Part shown: in pieces, positions 1 to 6,646 of the stretch | Layout of the letters: the number at the start of each line of letters is the position of its first letter | Position numbering within the stretch: the stretch's first letter is position 1 | DNA from: an uncultured Bacteroidota bacterium | Lineage (GTDB): Bacteria; Bacteroidota; Bacteroidia; Chitinophagales; Chitinophagaceae | NCBI GenBank assembly: GCA_903905065.1 | Contig: CAIVEW010000030.1 | Location: 1 to 54,249 of the forward strand | Direction of reading: 5' to 3' | Length of the DNA stretch: 54,249 nt | Made by a program: the position numbers and the translations under genes | Notes under the pieces: generated by a model | Told to the model about the DNA's origin: nothing | Database searches by the model: none | What the model saw: the letters and a program-made list of their open reading frames with translations, nothing else

Positions 1-315
1 CAATATGATTAAAAAATCATCTTTCCCCATTTCTAATTTGCTTCTATATTCCTGAAATACCTGTAATGAGAACCAATCGTCAACGGAATCCTCAGTAAAA
101 AACCCCATATCAGCCAAATCTGGGAAAGATTGATCATGTTGGTAACGTTCAAAAGCCTTCAAAATATAATCTTCACCATTAATGTCCTTTAAATTGAAAC
201 TAACTGGACAATTTGAAGAATTTAGAAAATCAGCAACTTCTTCAAATCTCTTTGAACCGTATTTATCGGTTCTGGAAAGAAAGACATTTATTGAGCTATC
301 TACATTTTCCGGCAT
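1..315 (-). CDS. Hypothetical protein, N-terminal part (runs off the left edge)
   Basis: An open minus-strand frame starts at ATG 313-315 (MPENVDSS...) and stays open for 105 codons to the edge, so the C-terminus is missing. The product is acidic and soluble-looking, with no signal peptide or membrane segment, and is rich in D, E, F and S. No family is recognised. The DNA is A+T-rich, like the ATPase/TOPRIM pair nearby and unlike the citrate synthase gene, so it may belong to accessory DNA. Coding status rests only on the uninterrupted frame and plausible composition. Confidence 0.55.
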   Translation of the reverse strand, partial: MPENVDSSINVFLSRTDKYGSKRFEEVADFLNSSNCPVSFNLKDINGEDYILKAFERYQHDQSFPDLADMGFFTEDSVDDWFSLQVFQEYRSKLEMGKDDFLIIL

Positions 316-440
316 ATGTGGACAAGGGTATTAGTTAATTAAAAACCAAATTTACAATAAGAATTAAAATTTTGGTTGTAAAACTGTCAATTTGAAAAAC
401 TGCCGACTAAACTGCCGACTGTTGATGTCATAAAATGAAG

Positions 441-463
441 AAACCCGCTCTGGGAGCGGGTTT
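441..463 (-). terminator. Hairpin downstream of tRNA-Val
   Basis: Ten-base perfect arms, AAACCCGCTC and GAGCGGGTTT, enclose a three-base loop. It lies 11 bases past the encoded CCA of tRNA-Val on the minus strand, followed by an A/T-rich stretch, so it is a likely terminator for the tRNA transcript. Confidence 0.6.
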
Positions 464-474
464 AGTTGTATTGG

Positions 475-552
475 TGGTGGGAGCACACGGGTTCGAACCG
501 CGGACCCTCTGCTTGTAAGGCAGATGCTCTGAACCAGCTGAGCTATGCTCCC
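475..552 (-). tRNA. tRNA-Val (anticodon TAC)
   Basis: On the minus strand the seven-base acceptor stem GGGAGCA/TGCTCCC closes a normal cloverleaf. The D arm is followed by an anticodon stem TCTGC/GCAGA with loop CTTACAA, giving anticodon TAC (valine), and a T arm containing GGTTCGAACC. The discriminator is A and the CCA end is encoded at 475-477. All canonical parts are present and nothing indicates a pseudogene. Confidence 0.96.
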
Positions 553-730
553 GATTCCGTTTTAAGGGACTGCAAAGGTAATGATCATTTTCGTTTTAGC
601 AAAGCCAATTGAAAAAATATTTTTTAGTAGCGGACGTTTCTGGTTATCGGTCGTGGAATAGCCTCTTTTGCGATCTAAGTTGAGGTAACTTTAAATTTGT
701 TATTCGGTTTAAGTAATTGTCATTGTTCCT

Positions 731-738
731 TACCTTTG
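731..738 (+). promoter_or_regulatory. Promoter -7 element before citrate synthase
   Basis: TACCTTTG matches the Bacteroidota -7 consensus TAnnTTTG and lies 38 bases before ATG 777. It falls inside the upstream TTG-initiated extension of the reading frame, which argues that translation begins at 777. No convincing -33 TTTG was found at the usual distance. Confidence 0.4.
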
Positions 739-776
739 GTGCGCCTAAATGTCCGGGCAACAACAATCGATACTAT

Positions 777-2096
777 ATGGGTTACGTAAAAGATCTGTTC
801 AAGTCAACAGCAGATGAGCAAAACAAGGAAATAAAAAGCATTATTGAACAGCATGGTAATAAGAAAATAGAAGATGTTACCATTGCCCAGGTTTACCAGG
901 GGATGCGCGGCATTACCGGCCTCGTAACCGAAACTTCATTGCTTGATGCCAATGAGGGAATCCGTTTTCGCGGTTTCTCTATTCCTGAGCTGAGAGAAAA
1001 ACTGGCCAAGGTACCTGGCGGAAACGAACCATTGCCGGAAGGACTGTTTTACCTGATGCTGATCGGGCAAGTGCCCACGCAGGAAGATGTGGAACATATC
1101 TCCGCCACATGGGCGCGCCGTTCACACGTACCCAACTATGTGTTTGACGTTATCGAATCATTCCCGGTGTCTGCGCATCCCATGACACAGTTTACAGCGG
1201 CCATACTTGCGTTGGGCACTGAGTCTAAATTTGCGAAAGCCTACAACGAGGGTATCAGTAAGAAGGTGCATTGGGACTATATCTATGAAGATACGATGAC
1301 ACTGATAGCCCGCCTGCCGCGAATAGCAGCTTACATCTATCGACGTAAATACAAGAACGGTGAGCATATACAGCCGGACGGCATGCTGGACTGGAGCGGA
1401 AATTTTGCGCATATGCTGGGTTATGAAGACGAAAGCTTCAGGGAGCTGATGCGCTTGTATCTTACTATTCACGCAGATCATGAAGGTGGTAATGTATCGG
1501 CTCATGCTACGCATCTTGTAGGGTCCGCGCTCAGCGATCCTTATCTGTCATTTGCAGCAGGTATGACCGGGCTTGCCGGCCCGCTTCACGGCCTTGCCAA
1601 TCAGGAAGTGATACGCTGGATAGAGGAAATGTGCAAAGACCTAAACTCTGACCAGCCAACTAAGGACCAAATTGCTGCCTATATACATAAAACACTTACC
1701 GAGGGCAAGGTAGTGCCTGGTTACGGCCATGCGGTACTGCGTAAAACAGATCCGAGGTTTACGGCGCAGATGGAGTTTGCAAAGCTGCATTGCCCGGATG
1801 ATCCCACTATTAAAACGGTGTGGAACATCTACGAAGTAGCACCGCCAATATTAGAGAGCACCGGGAAGATCAAAAACCCATGGCCTAATGTGGATGCGCA
1901 CTCCGGCGCACTGCTGAAGCATTATGGGCTGGTGGAGGAAGAATTCTACACCGTGCTATTTGGCGTATCCCGCGCACTTGGTGTATTGGCCAGCCTTTGC
2001 TGGGACCGCGCACTGGGCTTCCCGCTGGAGCGGCCGAAGTCAATTACTACTGAATGGGTAAAGAACTTTATCAAGAAGGGTGAGGCGGTTAGTTAA
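777..2096 (+). CDS. gltA: Citrate synthase, mitochondrial-like type
   Basis: It condenses oxaloacetate and acetyl-CoA to citrate, the entry step of the TCA cycle, in the cytoplasm. The 439-residue product has the family triad: His271 in GPLHG, His318 in PGYGHAVLR and Asp373 in NVDAHSG. These lie within three positions of the pig mitochondrial residues 274, 320 and 375. The N-terminal GIRFRGFSIPE stretch is also that of the eukaryotic/mitochondrial subgroup rather than the E. coli hexameric type. The frame is open back to a TTG at 717, but ATG 777 fits better: the 20 extra residues are unlike the family and a promoter element lies inside them. No operon partner is evident; the next gene has its own promoter and different base composition. 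Confidence 0.93.
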   Translation: MGYVKDLFKSTADEQNKEIKSIIEQHGNKKIEDVTIAQVYQGMRGITGLVTETSLLDANEGIRFRGFSIPELREKLAKVPGGNEPLPEGLFYLMLIGQVPTQEDVEHISATWARRSHVPNYVFDVIESFPVSAHPMTQFTAAILALGTESKFAKAYNEGISKKVHWDYIYEDTMTLIARLPRIAAYIYRRKYKNGEHIQPDGMLDWSGNFAHMLGYEDESFRELMRLYLTIHADHEGGNVSAHATHLVGSALSDPYLSFAAGMTGLAGPLHGLANQEVIRWIEEMCKDLNSDQPTKDQIAAYIHKTLTEGKVVPGYGHAVLRKTDPRFTAQMEFAKLHCPDDPTIKTVWNIYEVAPPILESTGKIKNPWPNVDAHSGALLKHYGLVEEEFYTVLFGVSRALGVLASLCWDRALGFPLERPKSITTEWVKNFIKKGEAVS

Positions 2097-2099
2097 GAG

Positions 2100-2134
2100 C
2101 CTCACCCCGGCCCTCTCCGAAGGAGAGGGTGAGG
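2100..2134. repeat. Stem-loop repeat after citrate synthase
   Basis: CCCTCTCC and GGAGAGGG form an eight-base stem with a GAA loop, extended by outer arms CCTCA and TGAGG around a left bulge CCCCGG. It begins four bases after the citrate synthase stop. The sequence resembles a short G+C-rich palindromic element found between genes in many bacteria (recalled, not searched). It could act as a terminator or mRNA 3'-end stabiliser. Confidence 0.6.
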
Positions 2135-2205
2135 TCGAATGAGTTACGAAAAGCATGCAGTAGTACACTGCTGCTTTTTAGTTTTAAGGCGGGTCAAAAT
2201 ATTTA

Positions 2206-2213
2206 TACATTTG
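2206..2213 (+). promoter_or_regulatory. Promoter -7 element before the ATPase gene
   Basis: TACATTTG matches TAnnTTTG and ends seven bases before ATG 2221, so transcription would begin almost at the start codon (very short or no leader). It suggests that the ATPase/TOPRIM pair has its own promoter. No good -33 element was seen. Confidence 0.4.
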
Positions 2214-2220
2214 TTGCAGC

Positions 2221-3375
2221 ATGATTAGCCAGGTTCATATAAAGAATTTTAAATCGATTGTTGACTTGACCATTGACCTGGGCAGGGTGAACCTTTTTAT
2301 TGGTGAAAATGGAAGTGGAAAGAGTAATATTCTGGAGGCGGTGGCGTTTGCGTCTTCAGGCACCAGGGTGGACATGCTAAACAGTGATCTTTTCGCTAAA
2401 GGGGTTAGAGTTTCCAAACCTGAATTGTATAGTTCGGCATTCAAGGAAGAGTCTGCCGATATAGAATTTAACTTTGTCATTGATGGTCATTCTGTCCTCT
2501 GCCAATATAATTTTGACAACCACTGGTATGATTTGTTTCCGGCAAGATTTTCTCAACGTTACAGGATTTTTTTGTCAGAATTCGGTAAATATATCAATGC
2601 AGACTCCCCAGATTTCAATCTAAGTAATATTATAATAAAACCTGAAACACCTCAAACAATAAGGACTAACATTAGTGAGGAAGCTGAACTACTTGAAAAT
2701 TATAATAAATACAGATTGAATAGCTACCTGACTAATTACATGATTTACTCACCGGAGAATTCTTCTCTTCGCAAGTTCGAGGAGGAAGGCCAGGTAAAAC
2801 CTGTAGGGGTTAAAGGGGAGGGTCTGTTCAGCTTGCTAAAATCAATGGCAGAGGATAGTGGGACTTTTGAAAAAATAAAAGATCAATTGGAAGCTATAGA
2901 CTGGTTTGAGGATTTCGCGATTCCCTCAAATCTACTTTCAAATGAGTACAAAATAATAATCAGAGACAGATATATTGGTGATATTGAGTACTTCGACCAG
3001 CGGAGCGCTAATGAAGGCTTCTTGTTCCTACTGTTTTATATCGTTTTGTTTTCGAGTAAAAAGACCCCTCAATTCTTCGCCATAGATAATATTGAGGCCT
3101 CTTTCAATCCTAAACTTTGCAGCAAACTCATTAATATACTTGTTGAGCTGTCTAGGAAAAATAATAAGCAGGTTTTGATGACTACCCACAATCCTGCTAC
3201 GCTGGATGGGCTTGACCTGAACGACCCTGAACAGAGGCTTTTTGTGGTAAGGCGAAACATTGATGGCCATACCATTGTGACCCGCATTTCTGAAAAGCCA
3301 AAATTAACTATGCCCATGAAATTATCTGAAATGTGGACTAAGGGATTGCTTGGCGGCTTACCTGATAACTTTTAA
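2221..3375 (+). CDS. AAA/ABC-type ATPase (AAA_21-like) of a putative defence pair
   Basis: A 384-residue SMC/RecF-like ATPase. Walker A is GENGSGKS at residues 28-35, following the usual N-terminal IKNFKSI strand. A degenerate signature (SANEG, about 262-266) precedes the Walker B-like FFAIDNIE (about 285-292), and MTTHNP near 320 is the H-loop. No coiled coil long enough for an SMC protein is present. The stop overlaps the next start (TAATG), so the two genes are translationally coupled. Related ATPases paired with TOPRIM or other nucleases occur in OLD, PARIS, RloAB and Abi-type phage defence (family knowledge); a role here is inference. The DNA is clearly more A+T-rich than citrate synthase upstream, consistent with transfer. 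Confidence 0.85.
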   Translation: MISQVHIKNFKSIVDLTIDLGRVNLFIGENGSGKSNILEAVAFASSGTRVDMLNSDLFAKGVRVSKPELYSSAFKEESADIEFNFVIDGHSVLCQYNFDNHWYDLFPARFSQRYRIFLSEFGKYINADSPDFNLSNIIIKPETPQTIRTNISEEAELLENYNKYRLNSYLTNYMIYSPENSSLRKFEEEGQVKPVGVKGEGLFSLLKSMAEDSGTFEKIKDQLEAIDWFEDFAIPSNLLSNEYKIIIRDRYIGDIEYFDQRSANEGFLFLLFYIVLFSSKKTPQFFAIDNIEASFNPKLCSKLINILVELSRKNNKQVLMTTHNPATLDGLDLNDPEQRLFVVRRNIDGHTIVTRISEKPKLTMPMKLSEMWTKGLLGGLPDNF

Positions 3376-4016
3376 TGGCTATGACATTCGGTTTAATTAC
3401 AGAAGGCCCCACAGACCAGGTTGTGCTCAGGCATCTATTGTCCGGGTATTTTTCAGACCCCAATATTGATGTAAGGCCTGTACAGCCCAATACAGATTCA
3501 AGTGATGCCGCAGCTCATTTTGGAGGATGGAAAAATGTTTTGAACTATTGCAGTTCGCCTGATATAGTTGCAACCCTGGAAGCAAATGATCATGTGATTA
3601 TCCAGATAGATACAGATGTTTGTGAAGAGTATGGAGTAAAAAGGAGAGTGGATGGCAATGACCTTACCGATGAACAAATTATTGAGAAGACAAAAGCTGT
3701 TATCACGGCCAGTATTGGTAAAGAATTGTTTGATAAATTTAATCATAAGATCATTTTTGCAGTAAGCTACGATTCCATAGAATGCTGGTTATTGCCTTTG
3801 TATTATACCAATAACACAAAATCTAAAACAACTAACTGCTGTGAAACGTTAAACCAGGAATTAAGGAAAGAGGGCTATACCATTGACTGTAGCGGCAAAA
3901 AAGTTGCATACCATCAAAAAGTTTGTAAGAAAATAAAGACCAAGGAACTTATAGAAAGCATATCTGCACATAACAATAGTTTTAAACAATTTATTCATAG
4001 ACTAACCTCAATCTAA
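3375..4016 (+). CDS. TOPRIM-like (RloB/DUF4276-type) protein, partner of the ATPase
   Basis: 213 residues. Near the N-terminus is TEGPTD (Glu10, Asp14), then IQIDTD (Asp79 and Asp81), matching the Glu and DxD metal ligands of a TOPRIM fold. A later ECWLLP (136-141) recalls the conserved aromatic segment of RloB/DUF4276 proteins. The start overlaps the ATPase stop by one base; ATG 3381 is an alternative start. By analogy with ATPase/TOPRIM pairs such as AriA/AriB of PARIS it may be a nuclease or toxin effector held or triggered by the ATPase. That is inference: the family call rests on short motifs and no database match was possible. A+T-rich like its partner. Confidence 0.65.
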   Translation: MAMTFGLITEGPTDQVVLRHLLSGYFSDPNIDVRPVQPNTDSSDAAAHFGGWKNVLNYCSSPDIVATLEANDHVIIQIDTDVCEEYGVKRRVDGNDLTDEQIIEKTKAVITASIGKELFDKFNHKIIFAVSYDSIECWLLPLYYTNNTKSKTTNCCETLNQELRKEGYTIDCSGKKVAYHQKVCKKIKTKELIESISAHNNSFKQFIHRLTSI

Positions 4017-4027
4017 AAAAATAAAAA

Positions 4028-5002
4028 ATGAACAAGGGACCGATCTCGCAATTTATACAGCATCATTATCGCCACTTTAATGCGGCTGCGCTGGTGGACG
4101 CTGCAAAGGGTTATGAAACGCATCTGCTGGAAAACGGCAAGATGCTGGTATCGCTGGCCGGAGCTATGAGTACTGCCGAGCTGGGCATCTCATTTGCCGA
4201 AATGATACGCCAGGACAAGGTGCAGATCATCAGTTGCACAGGCGCGAACCTGGAAGAGGATATTATGAACCTGGTGGCGCATACCCATTACAAGCGTGTG
4301 CCCAATTACCGCGACCTTACTCCAAAAGAAGAATTTGAGTTGCTGGAGGGCGGATTTAACCGCGTTACCGATACCTGTATACCTGAAGAAGAAGCTTTCC
4401 GCCGTATACAGAAGCACATATATAAGATCTGGAAAGAGGCTCAGGATAAGGGCGAACGTTACTTCCCGCACGAATATATGTACAAGCTGTTGCTCAGTGG
4501 GGTAATGAAGGAACATTATGAAATAGATACCAAACATAGCTGGATGATAGCCGCGGCTGAAAAGAACATTCCGATCATTGTACCGGGATGGGAAGACAGC
4601 ACTATGGGCAACATCTTTGCTTCTTATTGCATAAAGGGAGATCTGAAGCCATCTACTATGAAGAGCGGTATCGAGTATATGATGTGGCTTACGGAGTGGT
4701 ACCGCGCCAATTCGTCGGGCAAAGGCGTTGGCTTCTTCCAGATAGGTGGTGGCATAGCCGGCGACTTCCCGATATGCGTGGTGCCGATGATGTACCAGGA
4801 CCTGGAGTGGCATGATGTGCCCTTCTGGAGCTACTTCTGCCAGATCAGCGACAGCACCACTTCTTACGGGTCCTATAGTGGTGCAGTACCGAACGAAAAA
4901 ATAACCTGGGGCAAGCTGGACATAGATACTCCTAAGTTTATTGTAGAGAGCGATGCTACCATTGTGGCGCCGCTGATCTTTGCTTATCTCTTAGGGTGGT
5001 AG
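4028..5002 (+). CDS. Deoxyhypusine synthase family protein
   Basis: 324 residues with the NAD-binding deoxyhypusine synthase fold: SLAGAMSTAELG near residues 42-53, SCTGANLEED near 69-78, IPIIVPGWEDSTMG near 181-194, and NEKITWGKL, in which Lys296 matches the catalytic lysine (human Lys329, in WGK). In eukaryotes and archaea the enzyme transfers the aminobutyl group of spermidine to eIF5A. Bacteria lack eIF5A, and some bacterial relatives are thought to make homospermidine, so the substrate here is open. It starts 11 bases after the TOPRIM-like gene, so read-through is possible, but its G+C content is higher and a terminator follows it. Probably a resident gene next to an inserted module. Confidence 0.88.
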   Translation: MNKGPISQFIQHHYRHFNAAALVDAAKGYETHLLENGKMLVSLAGAMSTAELGISFAEMIRQDKVQIISCTGANLEEDIMNLVAHTHYKRVPNYRDLTPKEEFELLEGGFNRVTDTCIPEEEAFRRIQKHIYKIWKEAQDKGERYFPHEYMYKLLLSGVMKEHYEIDTKHSWMIAAAEKNIPIIVPGWEDSTMGNIFASYCIKGDLKPSTMKSGIEYMMWLTEWYRANSSGKGVGFFQIGGGIAGDFPICVVPMMYQDLEWHDVPFWSYFCQISDSTTSYGSYSGAVPNEKITWGKLDIDTPKFIVESDATIVAPLIFAYLLGW

Positions 5003-5062
5003 GTCGTCTGAACCTTGATTCTCCTGATTATAAGATTTTCTTGATTTTCATTTGGAATGAGA

Positions 5063-5089
5063 GCGGTAGGAAACTATCGCTTTTTTTTT
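5063..5089 (+). terminator. Rho-independent terminator after the deoxyhypusine synthase gene
   Basis: GCGGTAG and CTATCGC form a seven-base stem (one G-T pair) with a GAAA loop, followed directly by nine T residues. It ends the rightward transcript of the 4028 gene, and possibly of the ATPase/TOPRIM pair. Confidence 0.85.
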
Positions 5090-5090
5090 G

Positions 5091-5136
5091 AATGCCCCAT
5101 ATGATTTGAATTTTTTCAGTTCTTATATGGGGCATT
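5091..5136. repeat. Long inverted repeat, 12-base perfect arms
   Basis: AATGCCCCATAT (5091-5102) is matched exactly by ATATGGGGCATT (5125-5136) around a 22-base loop. It follows the terminator of the deoxyhypusine synthase gene. GATGCCCCA occurs twice more nearby (around 5240-5262), so GCCCCA is a local recurring word. It could be a second terminator, a binding site or the end of a lost element. Confidence 0.65.
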
Positions 5137-5943
5137 TCTTTTGGGGCTATATTTCGTTGAAAACCTTTGCTGGCGATGCATTTTAGTATGTTATTATGGT
5201 TTATTTACATTTCCCACTTCGACAGGCTCAGTGCAGGCTTTGATGCCCCACGATGCCCCATTCCGGTTAGCAGTTAGCAGTTTTCAGTTGGCTGCCTCGT
5301 CCTGAAATAGCTTCTACGAAAGGCTAGCCCGCTAGCCGTTTTTAGCTGGCGGTTTGGGTGGGCGAGGTTTGGCCACTGTGATCTTAAACCTTGGGGGAAG
5401 GTTGATGCTGAATATTTTTATTATGTGGTTGTCCCATCTTTTGAGGGCTGTTCGTTTGTTCATGATAGGTTTTTGGGGTGAAAAAATTATGAGATTTGGC
5501 ACAAAGGTCTGACGAGTAAATGGGTTTTGCAAAACGGATTTACATGGTCGCGCGTTTTTCGTGTTGTCATGTGCCCTGCGCGGGATATGATGTAAATTTC
5601 TTTTGGGGTAGGATGCTGGTAGTATGTGAGATATGTATTAGACTTTACAATCTGAAGCATGGAGTTCGGTATTGGTTTAAAAAAAAATAGCTGACTGAAC
5701 GCTTGAAGTTGTGAGATGTCCCCCGTGCTTGTGTTATCTTATCTGGCCGGTAGTGATCACGAAACAAAATGGGGAAAATTGACACAGGGCAGAAAGGTTA
5801 AGGAATCGTGTTGCCAAACGATTTCTATTTCTGTTGAATTATTATATCGTTAATAACCTTAAGAAATCAACAAAACAGGCCGCGTTTCTTAATGATAATC
5901 CGGGCATGATTTTTCTTCGAGTAGGGTTCAGTATCGTCATTTT
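5137..5943. other. Gene-poor spacer of about 800 bases with repeats
   Basis: No convincing gene. Visible items: CTTCGACAGGCTCAG at 5217-5231 (dispersed repeat), two GATGCCCCA copies around 5240-5262, a double GTTAGCAG around 5267-5281, and a hairpin GGCTAG-CCCG-CTAGCC followed by GTTTTT at 5322-5343. A minus-strand frame at 5332-5532 (66 codons, basic) has no recognisable family and ends inside that hairpin. The word TTTCTTTTGGGG occurs twice, about 460 bases apart. It may be the residue of a decayed insertion. Confidence 0.5.
5217..5231. repeat. Dispersed short repeat (CTTCGACAGGCTCAG)
   Basis: CTTCGACAGGCTCAG resembles the core of the hairpin repeat at 39969-39996 (CTTCGGCGGGGCTCAG). It is a common intergenic word in Bacteroidota genomes (recalled, not searched). 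Here the flanking GTCATCC/GGATGAC arms are missing, so it looks like a partial copy. Confidence 0.45.
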
Positions 5944-6486
5944 ATGAAGCCAGCAGGTAAATACTCGGAAAACGAACTAGTGTCATTTATCAAACAAAAC
6001 GATAGACAGGCATTTTCTTATTTATACGAACATTATGCTGGTGCTCTGATGTATGTTGTGAGCAGATACACTGGTGATACACATTTTTTAGAAGACTTAT
6101 TGCAAGATGTCTTTGTAAAAATATGGACAAAAATAGACCAGTATGACCCTGAGAAATCGAGTTTTTACACCTGGATGCGAACAATAGCAAAAAACAGAGC
6201 AATAGATTTTATAAAGTGCTCTGCTCATATGAATTCAAAGACGACAAGCGAGCAAACTTTGGAAACGCAAAAGATAGCTGAACATAAAACGGACAAAATA
6301 GGATTGAATCACCTCGTATCGCAATTGCCAGAAACGCACAGGGCGGTGGTGTACCTGGTTTATTACAATGGCCACACGCTTGGCGAGGCTTCCACCTATC
6401 TTAACATACCAACTGGAACAATAAAGACACGCCTCAGAAGTGCGCTCGCCAGTTTGAGGAAAGACTTTGCCTTCTCGATTCATTGA
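5944..6486 (+). CDS. ECF-type RNA polymerase sigma factor
   Basis: 180 residues. Sigma region 2 spans about 20-90 (YLYEHYAGALMYVVSRYTGD..., DLLQDVFVKIW, FYTWMRTIAKNRAIDFI). Region 4, about 120-175, ends with the helix-turn-helix TLGEASTYLNIPTGTIKTRL. It directs RNA polymerase to a specialised promoter set. The length is normal for the SigK-like ECF group, which is usually followed by an anti-sigma factor (RskA-like) gene; here the next gene is convergent lptD and no anti-sigma gene is present. The long gene-poor spacer upstream probably holds its promoter, but none was recognised. Confidence 0.93.
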   Translation: MKPAGKYSENELVSFIKQNDRQAFSYLYEHYAGALMYVVSRYTGDTHFLEDLLQDVFVKIWTKIDQYDPEKSSFYTWMRTIAKNRAIDFIKCSAHMNSKTTSEQTLETQKIAEHKTDKIGLNHLVSQLPETHRAVVYLVYYNGHTLGEASTYLNIPTGTIKTRLRSALASLRKDFAFSIH

Positions 6487-6646
6487 CATTTGATAACACG
6501 TCAAATGTTTGATTAGCAACTATGACTGGGTATAAGCAGACCAGTAAAATTCGCAACGGTATCTTGGTACTTTAACTAGTCTTACGGGGAAAGTATAGAC
6601 GTATTAAAAATACAAAAACATCTTAAAACAAAAAATTCGCTTCGGT

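Noticed and set aside
717..776. TTG-initiated N-terminal extension of citrate synthase
   Set aside because: The first residues are unlike the family, a promoter -7 element lies inside, and ATG 777 matches the usual N-terminus.
4190..4813. 207-codon antisense frame inside the deoxyhypusine synthase-like gene
   Set aside because: Shadow of a strongly conserved gene; no signal, motif or family in its translation.
5332..5532. 66-codon basic minus-strand frame in the gene-poor region
   Set aside because: No family, no plausible promoter, ends inside a hairpin and overlaps repeats; kept only as a possibility.
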